A DNA stretch of 21,173 bases. It comes from JANNOG01 sp050329415. GTDB taxonomy: Bacteria; Actinomycetota; Actinomycetes; Actinomycetales; JBBAYJ01. Within the stretch, counting starts at the first letter, position 1. Every line of letters begins with the position of its first letter. The DNA lies in the NCBI GenBank assembly GCA_050329415.1, contig JBHJOS010000045.1, forward strand, positions 1 through 21,173, written 5' to 3'. Positions 12,729 to 19,000 of this stretch are shown one piece after another. The notes under the pieces are model-generated. The model ran no database searches. It saw only the letters and a list, made by a program, of their open reading frames with translations, and had not been told where the DNA came from. The translations under genes were made by a program, and so were the position numbers.

Positions 12729-12775
12729 CCGCCCGCGCGGGCCGGGCCGGGCCCGGCCGGGCCGGGCCGGGCCGG
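12729..12775. repeat. GGGCC-type low-complexity, self-complementary stretch
   Basis: Repeated GGGCC/CCGGG units between rsiG and the APC permease, with a 14-bp perfect palindrome GGCCGGGCCCGGCC at its core. It may act as an rsiG terminator or be simple repeat slippage; it directly follows the rsiG stop. Confidence 0.5.
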
Positions 12776-13351
12776 TCAGCGGACCGGTGCCACCCGGGGC
12801 AGCACGTCCCCGACGTCGGCGAGACCGTCCCGGTAGCGGCGGCCCAGCTCGGCCGACAAGGTGTCGAGCACCAGCTGGACCTGTCGCCGCAAGGCGCTGA
12901 TCTGGTCCTCGAACCCGGCGAGCCGGGCGATCGCCAAGTCCACGTCGGCGTCGTCGAGGGCACCGAGGTCGGAGATCCGGACGTCGGCGACGGCCGCCTC
13001 GGCGGCCCGGCGGTGCTCGCCGACGCGGGTCGGGGTCCGGGTGGCGTGCCGGCCCATGCCGAACGACCGGGTGGGCTGGTCGGCCAGCACACCGGCGAGG
13101 GAGGACACCATCTCGTCGGTGGTGCCGGCCCCGAGCGCCCGGGAGCCGCGCCGGCGGTGGTCCGCCTCGGCCCGCAGGAGGTCGAGGCGGCCGTGGAGGA
13201 GGCGCCGCGCGTAGGACAGGTCGACCTCCTCCTGCTCGGCGTCGGCGCGCGACTCGCGCAGCTGGTCCAGCGGCCACGACTCCATCCCGTCGAGGAACTG
13301 CGGGTGCAGGACGCGGTCGATCCGCCGGCGCCCGCCCTCCATGACCGTCAT
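12776..13351 (-). CDS. rsiG: c-di-GMP-responsive anti-sigma factor RsiG
   Basis: In Streptomyces, RsiG holds the sporulation sigma factor WhiG when bound to c-di-GMP. The family was formerly called 'aerial mycelium formation protein'. This 191-residue protein has the conserved opening 'GRRRIDRVLHPQFLDGMESWPLDQLRESRADAEQEEVDLSYARRLL' split over helix 1 and 2, and two c-di-GMP motifs of the form E(X3)S(X2)R(X3)Q(X3)D. Copy 2 is exact (E148, S152, R155, Q159, D163); copy 1 has H in place of Q (E42, S46, R49, H53, D57). An Arg/Gly-rich linker (65-115) separates the two helices. ATG 13351 has a GGAGG Shine-Dalgarno sequence four bases upstream. No whiG is in the window. It suggests a developing, spore-forming actinomycete or a co-opted motility/sigma circuit. 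Confidence 0.9.
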   Translation of the reverse strand: MTVMEGGRRRIDRVLHPQFLDGMESWPLDQLRESRADAEQEEVDLSYARRLLHGRLDLLRAEADHRRRGSRALGAGTTDEMVSSLAGVLADQPTRSFGMGRHATRTPTRVGEHRRAAEAAVADVRISDLGALDDADVDLAIARLAGFEDQISALRRQVQLVLDTLSAELGRRYRDGLADVGDVLPRVAPVR

Positions 13352-13437
13352 GAGTCCTCCGAGCCGGAGCGAGTGCTCCCGTGAGTGTTCCAGGACCGAC
13401 CCAGAGTGACGGGCCGGGATGCTGGCGGTGATTATGA

Positions 13438-13454
13438 CCCCGGAACCACCGGGG
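13438..13454. terminator. Short GC hairpin downstream of ygfZ
   Basis: CCCCGG (13438-13443) and CCGGGG (13449-13454) with a 5-base loop lie about 60 bases past the ygfZ stop in the 163-base gap to rsiG. A CATAAT sequence on the minus strand (13436-13431) beside it could be the rsiG -10, giving a leader of about 75 bases. Both assignments are tentative. Confidence 0.3.
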
Positions 13455-13514
13455 CACGAGCCCCGCCGCGCGGGTCGCCCGAGACGTGCGGGTCGTCCCG
13501 TGTGGATCGCATGC

Positions 13515-14636
13515 TCATGCCAGGCCGAGGGTGTCCTGGGACGCTGCCACGGGTCGGCCGCCGCCCGGACCCGCGTCCACTGCGAGCCCCGCGTCACCGG
13601 GCACCTTGCGCTTGAGCAGGGCGAGCGCGACGGGGCCCAGCTCGGCGTGGCGCGCCACGGTCGTGACGAAGCCCACTGCCGCGGCCGGGTCGTCCGCGCG
13701 CCGCACCGCCGCTCCCCGCGGCGGCAGCGCGTGGTCCGACCCGTCGAGGTGGAGCAGGGCGAGGCGGCGCGGCGGACGCCCGAGGTTGTGCACCCGCGCC
13801 ACCGTCTCCTGCCCGCGGTAGCAGCCCTTCGCGAGGTGGACGGCGCTGCGCAGCCAGTCGGCCTCGTGAGGAATGGTGCGGTGGTCGGTCTCGAACAGGT
13901 GGCGCGGGCGGGCGGCCGCGACCCGGACCGCCTCCGCCGCCCAGGTCCCCACCGGTGGGCGGTCGACAACCTCTGCCGCCAGGTCCGCCCGGGGCACGAG
14001 CACCTCCCGCCAGGGCCGGGCCCGGCCCACGTGGCGGTCGTCCGGTACCCCGTACGCAGCCGAGCCGGGCGCGGTCCGCGGCCAGGGGTCGACCCAGACC
14101 GGCGGCTCCCCGGGCGCGGCCGACGCCGAGCGGGCCTCCCCCACCACCGCCCACTGCCGTGAGACGTCCGCCACCTCGACCCGTGACAGGAACCGCATCC
14201 GGTCCAGCCAGGCGACCAGCGGGCCTGCGGTGCCCGGCTCGACGGTGAGCCAGGTCGTCACGCCGTCGTCGACCACGTGGAGCACGTGCTCCACGTGGCC
14301 GTGCGGGCTCAGCACCATCGCCTCGACCGACGTGCCCGCCGCCAGCTCGCTCAGGTGCTGCGTGGTGAGGCTGTGCAGCCACGTGAGCCGGTCCGGTCCG
14401 GTGACCGTGACGACGCCGCGGTGGGACAGGTCGACGACGCCCAGTCCCTCCTCGAGATAGCGCTGCTCGCGGCCGGGATCCCCGTAGTGCCAGGCGGTCC
14501 CGGCGTCGACACCCTCCGCCGCGACGGCGCCGGGCAGGTCCAGCAGCGGGCTGCGGTACCCCGCGCCGTCCGGGGTGTCGCCGTCCGGGATGTCGCCGTC
14601 CGGGGTGTCACGGTCCGGGGTGGCTTGCGTGGTCAT
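13515..14636 (-). CDS. ygfZ: YgfZ/GcvT-type folate-binding protein
   Basis: A 373-residue aminomethyltransferase-fold protein. YgfZ family members use folate and help maintain or assemble certain Fe-S enzymes. The diagnostic motif K-G-C-Y-x-G-Q-E is intact at 270-277 ('AKGCYRGQETVAR', C272). Other family segments are 'YGDPGREQRYLEEGLGVVDLSHRGVVTVTGPDRLTWLHSLTTQ' (51-93), 'MVLSPHGHVEHVLHV' (107-121) and the 'RHLFETDHRTIPHEADWL' helix (245-262). Residues 10-24 are three DTPDG-like repeats, coded by a 15-bp tandem repeat and not part of the fold. M. tuberculosis Rv0811c is the likely counterpart, also close to the Rv0813c nitrobindin. ATG 14636 lacks an obvious Shine-Dalgarno sequence. It may share a transcript with the nitrobindin gene 49 bases upstream. 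Confidence 0.92.
   Translation of the reverse strand: MTTQATPDRDTPDGDIPDGDTPDGAGYRSPLLDLPGAVAAEGVDAGTAWHYGDPGREQRYLEEGLGVVDLSHRGVVTVTGPDRLTWLHSLTTQHLSELAAGTSVEAMVLSPHGHVEHVLHVVDDGVTTWLTVEPGTAGPLVAWLDRMRFLSRVEVADVSRQWAVVGEARSASAAPGEPPVWVDPWPRTAPGSAAYGVPDDRHVGRARPWREVLVPRADLAAEVVDRPPVGTWAAEAVRVAAARPRHLFETDHRTIPHEADWLRSAVHLAKGCYRGQETVARVHNLGRPPRRLALLHLDGSDHALPPRGAAVRRADDPAAAVGFVTTVARHAELGPVALALLKRKVPGDAGLAVDAGPGGGRPVAASQDTLGLA
14566..14625. repeat. 15-bp tandem repeat coding the YgfZ N-terminal PDGD repeats
   Basis: Three close copies (unit CCGTCCGGGGTGTCG) at 14566-14580, 14581-14595 and 14596-14610, and a decayed fourth at 14611-14625. All are inside the ygfZ reading frame and keep it, encoding Thr/Ile-Pro-Asp-Gly-Asp. 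Confidence 0.9.
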
Positions 14637-14685
14637 GCTGTGGGCAACGCCCGCCGGTCGGTGGATGTGCCCGGTCCGGACGAGC

Positions 14686-15240
14686 TCAAGCCGAGCGCAC
14701 CCGGCTGAGTCGCGCCGAGGCGTGCGGCCCCATCGACTGCCCGACCGCCGACATGTCCATGGCCCACATCAGGTCACCCTCGACGTGACCGTAGAGCCGG
14801 TGCCCGGCCGCGTACTCGGCCGCTGCGGGAGATCTCATGACGACGTCGCTGGCCAGCTCGATGCGCCCGCCGTCGACCCGCCCGGCGTAGAGCTCGAGGA
14901 TCCCGGTGGCGTGGGTGAGCAGCAGCTCGACCTCGGACGGCCCATCCGGCCCGGGACGCCAGAACCCGACCTCGGTGGCCAGCGGCTCGCCGCGCCGACC
15001 CGCGGCGTCCAGTGCCCAGGTGCGCGAGTGCCACAGCAGGAACGGCCGACCGTCGTGGGACACCTCGACCCGCTGGGCGAACGGCCGGTCCTCGGTCATG
15101 GTCGGGTACCCCACCACGCCGTCGCCCTCCCACACGCCGACCAGCCACGCCAGCGGAAGCAGCGCGGGCGGCAGACCGGCGTCGACGACGGTCAGCGCTG
15201 CCCCGCGAACAGCTTGTACAGGACGACCAGCGCCGACCAC
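14686..15240 (-). CDS. Nitrobindin / FABP-like heme-binding beta-barrel protein
   Basis: A 184-residue protein of the nitrobindin (THAP4 C-terminal-like, DUF1794) family, ten-stranded beta-barrels that bind ferric heme and act on NO or peroxynitrite. The signature 'LAWLVGVWEGDGVVGYPT' with GxWxGxG (35-41) is intact, as are 'FLLWHSRTWALD', 'GFWRP' (92-96) and 'VELLLTHATGILELYAG' (104-120). H173 in 'MGPHASARL' is at the position expected for the proximal heme ligand. M. tuberculosis Rv0813c belongs to the same family. ATG 15240 overlaps the upstream 33-aa gene by 49 bases; the only nearer alternative is a CTG that overlaps that gene's stop as CTGA. About 17 residues of the N-terminus may thus be untranslated. 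Confidence 0.88.
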   Translation of the reverse strand: MVGAGRPVQAVRGAALTVVDAGLPPALLPLAWLVGVWEGDGVVGYPTMTEDRPFAQRVEVSHDGRPFLLWHSRTWALDAAGRRGEPLATEVGFWRPGPDGPSEVELLLTHATGILELYAGRVDGGRIELASDVVMRSPAAAEYAAGHRLYGHVEGDLMWAMDMSAVGQSMGPHASARLSRVRSA

Positions 15241-15293
15241 CCGATGGCAATCGTGGCGAGCACCAGCAGGCCCGTGAACACGGCTTCCAGCAC
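15192..15293 (-). CDS. Small single-pass membrane protein (33 aa)
   Basis: A 33-residue ORF: MLEAVFTGLLVLATIA then IGWSALVVLYKLFAGQR. It is one hydrophobic helix (about 4-26) with an amphipathic, basic end KLFAGQR. GTG 15293 sits six bases after TACCAT, a leaderless promoter arrangement seen at several other genes of this window, which supports real expression. The ORF ends inside the start region of the nitrobindin gene, so translation may be coupled. Too short for most gene callers. The partner or function is unknown; a small subunit or regulator of a membrane protein is a reasonable inference. Confidence 0.55.
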   Translation of the reverse strand: MLEAVFTGLLVLATIAIGWSALVVLYKLFAGQR

Positions 15294-15305
15294 CCGGTCA
15301 TGGTA
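15293..15305 (-). promoter_or_regulatory. Leaderless -10 element of the 33-aa membrane protein/nitrobindin unit
   Basis: TACCAT on the minus strand (15305-15300), then six bases, then GTG 15293. No convincing -35. It probably drives the small ORF, the nitrobindin and possibly ygfZ. Confidence 0.45.
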
Positions 15306-15340
15306 GAGGCCGGCGGCGGCGTCCCGCCCCGGTCCCCGGC

Positions 15341-16075
15341 TCAGCTCACGAAGCGCGACATGGCATAGGCGGCGAGCCCGGCGGTCAGCACCGTCGCCAC
15401 GCCGGCGGACAAGGCGGCCCGGACAGTGGTGGCCGACGGCCGGATGAGGACGTCGAGACCCATGGCGGCGAGCCCCGCCGCCGCCCCGATGATCAGTCCG
15501 CGCTCGACCTCGACCGAGGGGAAGCCGCCGGCCGCGGCGGCACCGGCGAGGGCCGCCGCCATCAGGCCGACGGGCACCGTGGCCCGCCGTGGCCAGGGAA
15601 GCGCGGAGATGACGGCGGCGGCGGCGCACCCGGCGGCGCCGGCGGCGTTGACCCCGCCGTCCGGGGCGAGCGTGAGAGCGACCAGCCACCCGGCGCCGAG
15701 CACCGCGACCATCTGACCGGTGATCGTCGCCGACACGGACTCGACGAGCCGGGGCCGGCCGTCCCGGCGGACCATCTGGTGACCGAAGGCGACGAGCACC
15801 GCGACGCCGAGCGCGGCCGGCAGCCACCCCAGCAGCTCCGGGCCACCGACGAAGTGCACCGCCACGGTGGCCGCGCCGGTACCGGCCACGACGACCCCGA
15901 TCCCCCATCCGACGGGGACGTCGAGCAGGCGCGTCCAGCCCAGACCCACCACGGCGCAGGCGGCGACCACGACGACCGCCAGACCACGCTCGCCGAGCAG
16001 GCCCACGCCACCGACGGCGCCCGCGACCGCCAGTGCCCCGGCGGTCATCAGCAGCCGTGGGAGCACGGGCGGCAT
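15341..16075 (-). CDS. Polytopic membrane protein of unknown function
   Basis: A 244-residue protein made almost entirely of about eight hydrophobic helices, with only short loops. The best-marked loop is 'FGHQMVRRDGRPRLVESVSATITGQMVAVLG' (97-127) between helices 4 and 5, probably cytosolic by its charge; another is 'PWPRRATVPVG'. I recognise no transporter or enzyme motif. Ala, Val and Gly make up most of it, so similarity searches by eye mean little. ATG 16075 has no good Shine-Dalgarno sequence. Divergent from glnR with 68 bases between, and followed after 47 bases by the 33-aa membrane ORF. A conserved actinobacterial integral membrane protein of undefined role is the safest label. Confidence 0.75.
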   Translation of the reverse strand: MPPVLPRLLMTAGALAVAGAVGGVGLLGERGLAVVVVAACAVVGLGWTRLLDVPVGWGIGVVVAGTGAATVAVHFVGGPELLGWLPAALGVAVLVAFGHQMVRRDGRPRLVESVSATITGQMVAVLGAGWLVALTLAPDGGVNAAGAAGCAAAAVISALPWPRRATVPVGLMAAALAGAAAAGGFPSVEVERGLIIGAAAGLAAMGLDVLIRPSATTVRAALSAGVATVLTAGLAAYAMSRFVS

Positions 16076-16098
16076 CGTGCCATGCCGTCGGTGAGCCC

Positions 16099-16138
16099 TA
16101 TCCTGCGGCGAGCCCGCGACCGGCGGACGGGACGGAGG
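16099..16138 (+). promoter_or_regulatory. Candidate glnR promoter and Shine-Dalgarno sequence
   Basis: TATCCT (16099-16104) is a good -10; transcription would start near 16111. GGAGG at 16134-16138 lies five bases before ATG 16144 and decides that start over earlier in-frame codons. No clear -35 is seen. Confidence 0.45.
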
Positions 16139-16143
16139 TGCGG

Positions 16144-16860
16144 ATGGCGCAGCTGGCGTTGCTGGGCAACCCGCTGGTCCCGCCCGCCGACGTGCTGCCG
16201 TCGCTGGCGCTGCTGTCGCATCGGGTGCGGATCCTGCCCGCCGAGCCCGGGTCCCTGGTGGACCTCACCGACTGCGACGTCCTGCTCCTCGACGCCCGGG
16301 GCGACCTCGCCGGCGCCCGCACCCTGAGCCGCCTGGCGCAGTCGGTCCCGGTGCCGATCCCCGTCCTCGTGGTCGTCACCGAGGGCGGGCTGGCCGCGGT
16401 CTCCGCGGACTGGGGAGTCACCGACGTCGTGCTCGCCCAGGCCGGGCCGGCCGAGGTGGACGCGCGGCTGCGCCTGGCGGTGGGGCGGCTGGAGGGCGCT
16501 CGTGGGGCCGCCGAGGGCCCCGGCGAGATCGTGGCCGGCGATGTCGTCATCGACGAGAGCTCGTACACCGCGCGGGTCCGCTCGCAGCTGCTCGACCTCA
16601 CGTACAAGGAGTTCGAGCTGCTCAAGTTCCTCGCCCAGCACCCTGGCCGGGTGTACACCCGGGCACAGCTGCTCCAGGAGGTCTGGGGCTACGACTACTT
16701 CGGCGGCACCCGCACCGTCGACGTCCACGTCCGACGGCTGCGCGCCAAGCTCGGCCCCGAGCACGAGCACCTCATCGGCACCGTCCGCAACGTCGGCTAC
16801 CGCCTCGTCGTCGGCCGCTCCTCCGCGCCCGCGGGGACCCCGGAGGTCACCCCGGCCTGA
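16144..16860 (+). CDS. glnR: Global nitrogen regulator GlnR (atypical OmpR-type)
   Basis: GlnR activates or represses glnA, amtB, glnK, nir and other nitrogen genes in actinomycetes. This 238-residue protein fits by its opening 'LALLGNPLVPPADVLPSLALLSHRVRILPAEPGSLVDLTDCDVLLLDAR' with the conserved but atypical D50, and the run 'VVTEGGLAAVSADWGVTDVVLAQAGPAEVDARLRLAVGR' (77-115), both close to Streptomyces GlnR. The acidic pocket needed for phosphorylation is absent, as is usual for this orphan regulator. The winged helix (about 125-224) is strongly conserved: 'DLTYKEFELLKFLAQHPGRVYTRAQLLQEVWGYDYFGGTRTVDVHVRRLRAKLGPEHEHLIGTVRNVGYR'-type sequence, split here by motif. No cognate kinase is nearby. 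Convergent with the 5'-nucleotidase gene. Confidence 0.95.
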   Translation: MAQLALLGNPLVPPADVLPSLALLSHRVRILPAEPGSLVDLTDCDVLLLDARGDLAGARTLSRLAQSVPVPIPVLVVVTEGGLAAVSADWGVTDVVLAQAGPAEVDARLRLAVGRLEGARGAAEGPGEIVAGDVVIDESSYTARVRSQLLDLTYKEFELLKFLAQHPGRVYTRAQLLQEVWGYDYFGGTRTVDVHVRRLRAKLGPEHEHLIGTVRNVGYRLVVGRSSAPAGTPEVTPA

Positions 16861-16957
16861 CCCTGGCCTCACCGGTCCGGCCGGTCCGGACGCTCAGCGG
16901 CGCAGCCGAAGACGCCCGCGAGGTCCGCCGAAGGCGCACCTTCTCGTTCCGAACCGA

Positions 16958-16998
16958 CCGCGGCCACCTGCGAAGCGCCCGTTCGCAGGTGGCCGCGG
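16958..16998. terminator. Strong bidirectional terminator between glnR and the 5'-nucleotidase
   Basis: A perfect 17-bp stem (16958-16974 with 16982-16998) and a 7-base loop, in the 154-base gap between convergent stops, about 100 bases past glnR and 17 bases past the nucleotidase stop. No T-tract. This is the longest perfect hairpin in the window. Confidence 0.75.
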
Positions 16999-17014
16999 CC
17001 GTGAGGAGGGTGGG

Positions 17015-18829
17015 TCAGGGCGTGAGGATGGTGATGCGGCCCTCTCCGGACCTCGGGTACTGCGCAGCGGTCACGGTGGCACCGGGCAGGCCCTCGACAT
17101 AGGCCAGCAGGGACTGCTGGTCGGTGACGCCGACCGTGGTGAAGGGCACCGCCGGGTACCGGTCGCCGCCGGCCAGGGAGAAGTTGAGCCCCGCGACGTC
17201 GACCGTGACGTCGAGCGACACACCGTCCTCGACGAGGACGGTCCCGTCGTCGAGGACGAGCGAGCGCACCCGCTGGCCCGGGGTCACCTGCGCCCCCGTG
17301 GTCGGGTCGGCCACTCGCGCCGGGAAGCTCGGGTCGATGACGACGCTCGCCCCCGCCAGGTGGACGAAGCCGCCCTCGCCCGCCTCCGGCAGGCGGATGG
17401 CCCCCTGCTCGACGGTCTGGCGCAGGGTCTCGGCGGGCACGTCCTCGGCGACGGCGACGAAGTTGCCGAACGGGGCCAGGCGGAAGGTGTCGGCGACCGT
17501 GATCGGTCCGGCCGGCTGGTCGACCTCGCCCCGGATGCCACCGCCGTTCTGGATGCCGACCTGCGGGACGTCGACGCCGAACGCCGGTGCCTGTGCCCGG
17601 GCGGTGGCGAGGTGGGCGTCGGCGACGAGGTTGCCGCAGTTCGTCTCGCGGCCGCGCACCTCGGAGCGCTCGCAGTCGAGGTCGACCTCGGAGGCGCCGA
17701 CGACGGTCTCCTCGAGCCCGGCGACGAACTCGGCCACGGGGTCCTGGACCACCCGGCGCTGGAGCAGGGACTGCCCGACCGCCTCGGGGCCGGAGTCCGT
17801 CACGAGCTTGATCCCGGAGTCGTCGGCGTCCCACGAGAGCACCCGGCCGTCGCGGTCGAAGGTCACCTCGAGCGCGCCGACGTAGCGGTAGTTGCCGGGC
17901 GTGGTGACCACGGGGACGGCCGTGCCCCCGGCGTCCTGCGCCACCTGCGGGTACTCGCCCACGATGTCGTCGGCGTTGTCCGGGAACAGGGGGTCGCCGG
18001 GGTCGGCGAGGACCTCGTCGCCACCGCCCCCGATGACGACGTCGACGTCACGCAGCTGCGCGGCCAGCGCCTTCTCGCTCTCGAGGCCCTGCAGATGGGA
18101 CTGCAGGACGATGATGTCGACGCCCTGGGCGGTCAGCGCGTCCACCTCGGCCTGCGCGATGCCGGCGAGGTCGGTGAGGACCTCGACCCCGCCGGGCGAG
18201 GAGATGGTCGGCAGCAGCTCGGTCGTGAGGCCGACGACGCCCACCCGGCGCCCGGCCTCGTGGATCACCGTGCTCGACACCAGGCGGTCGCCGGCGAGGT
18301 CGGCCAGCGTGGGCTCGCCGGAGTAGTCGAGGTTCGCCGAGACGAACGGCACCCGCGGCACCGTCTCGACGAAGCGGCGGAACGTCCCCGGGCCGAAGTC
18401 GAACTCGTGGTTGCCCACCGCGAGGGCGTCGTAGCGCAGGAAGCGCGTGGCGAGCCCGTCGTAGAACGGTGCGCCGGGCTGCTGCGATGCTTCGAACTCG
18501 ACACCGGGCAGGTAGTTGTCGCCCGAGTTCAGCAGGAGGTTGCCGCGTCGCAGCGACTCCCCGCGGTCCCACGAGAAGTACGACCTGATCCGCAGGGTGT
18601 CGACCTTGCGCTGGAAGCGGGCGATCCCGCCGTACTCGACGCCCTCGACGGTGGTCGGCAGCAGCGACGACTCACCGTCGTTGGTGTGGAGGATGGTCAG
18701 GGTGACGTCGGGGCGGGGGGTCGTGGGACGCTCGGGGCCGCGGGCGGATGCCGGCGCGGCGGCGATCGCGGACACGGCGACGAGGGACCCCGTCAGGGCC
18801 GCGACGGCCATCAACTTCGGAGACCGCAT
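17015..18829 (-). CDS. Secreted 5'-nucleotidase / 2',3'-cyclic phosphodiesterase (UshA-like)
   Basis: A 604-residue exported metallophosphatase. Signal peptide: MRSPK then hydrophobic 'MAVAALTGSLVAVSAIAAA', cleavage likely after ASA (about residue 29). The metal-binding domain (42-340) has 'LTILHTNDGES' (44-54), 'LLNSGDNYLPG' (99-109), 'LAVGNHEFDFG' (136-146), 'VLQSHLQG' and 'DVVIGGGGDEVL'. The C-terminal substrate domain (about 360-604) has 'ETNCGNLVADAHL', 'GIQNGGGIRGEV', 'FRLAPFGNFVAVAEDVPAETL' and 'GGDRYPAVPFTTVG'. In UshA the first motif ends in NDxH; here it is NDGES, a variant of the wider family. It would release phosphate and nucleosides outside the cell. ATG 18829 has an AAGGAGG Shine-Dalgarno sequence (18844-18838). 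A PHO-like repeat lies upstream. Confidence 0.93.
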   Translation of the reverse strand: MRSPKLMAVAALTGSLVAVSAIAAAPASARGPERPTTPRPDVTLTILHTNDGESSLLPTTVEGVEYGGIARFQRKVDTLRIRSYFSWDRGESLRRGNLLLNSGDNYLPGVEFEASQQPGAPFYDGLATRFLRYDALAVGNHEFDFGPGTFRRFVETVPRVPFVSANLDYSGEPTLADLAGDRLVSSTVIHEAGRRVGVVGLTTELLPTISSPGGVEVLTDLAGIAQAEVDALTAQGVDIIVLQSHLQGLESEKALAAQLRDVDVVIGGGGDEVLADPGDPLFPDNADDIVGEYPQVAQDAGGTAVPVVTTPGNYRYVGALEVTFDRDGRVLSWDADDSGIKLVTDSGPEAVGQSLLQRRVVQDPVAEFVAGLEETVVGASEVDLDCERSEVRGRETNCGNLVADAHLATARAQAPAFGVDVPQVGIQNGGGIRGEVDQPAGPITVADTFRLAPFGNFVAVAEDVPAETLRQTVEQGAIRLPEAGEGGFVHLAGASVVIDPSFPARVADPTTGAQVTPGQRVRSLVLDDGTVLVEDGVSLDVTVDVAGLNFSLAGGDRYPAVPFTTVGVTDQQSLLAYVEGLPGATVTAAQYPRSGEGRITILTP

Positions 18830-18880
18830 GGCGGGATCCTCCTTCGAGTGACGGGTGGACCGCCACAGTTATGTCGGGGC

Positions 18881-18910
18881 AGGTGACCGCATCCTGTCGC
18901 AGAAGTGAAC
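18881..18910 (-). promoter_or_regulatory. Possible PHO-box-like direct repeat upstream of the 5'-nucleotidase
   Basis: On the minus strand, GTTCACTTCTG (from 18910) and GGTCACCTGCC (from 18888) begin exactly 22 bases apart, two 11-bp units, with a poorly matching unit between. Actinobacterial PhoP/RegX3 sites are built of GTTCACC-like 11-bp repeats. The position, about 50 to 80 bases before the start codon and next to a CATAAC -10 candidate, would suit phosphate control. Tentative. Confidence 0.3.
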
Positions 18911-18987
18911 GGGACGTGTCGAATCGGTCAGGACCCTGTGCACAGCGCGTCCGGTCGCGGCCGGTGAGCCGGTGGGCGCCCGCTCCG

Positions 18988-19000
18988 TAGACTGCCCCGG
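18988..19000 (+). promoter_or_regulatory. Leaderless -10 element of the SNF2 gene
   Basis: TAGACT (18988-18993), six bases, then GTG at 19000. Same spacing as lpqE, mshA and the XRE gene. No Shine-Dalgarno sequence ahead of the GTG. Confidence 0.55.

Noticed and set aside
18830..18999. Possible tRNA or small RNA in the 5'-nucleotidase/SNF2 gap
   Set aside because: No cloverleaf, CCA end or T-loop sequence was seen; only promoter-like elements are supported.
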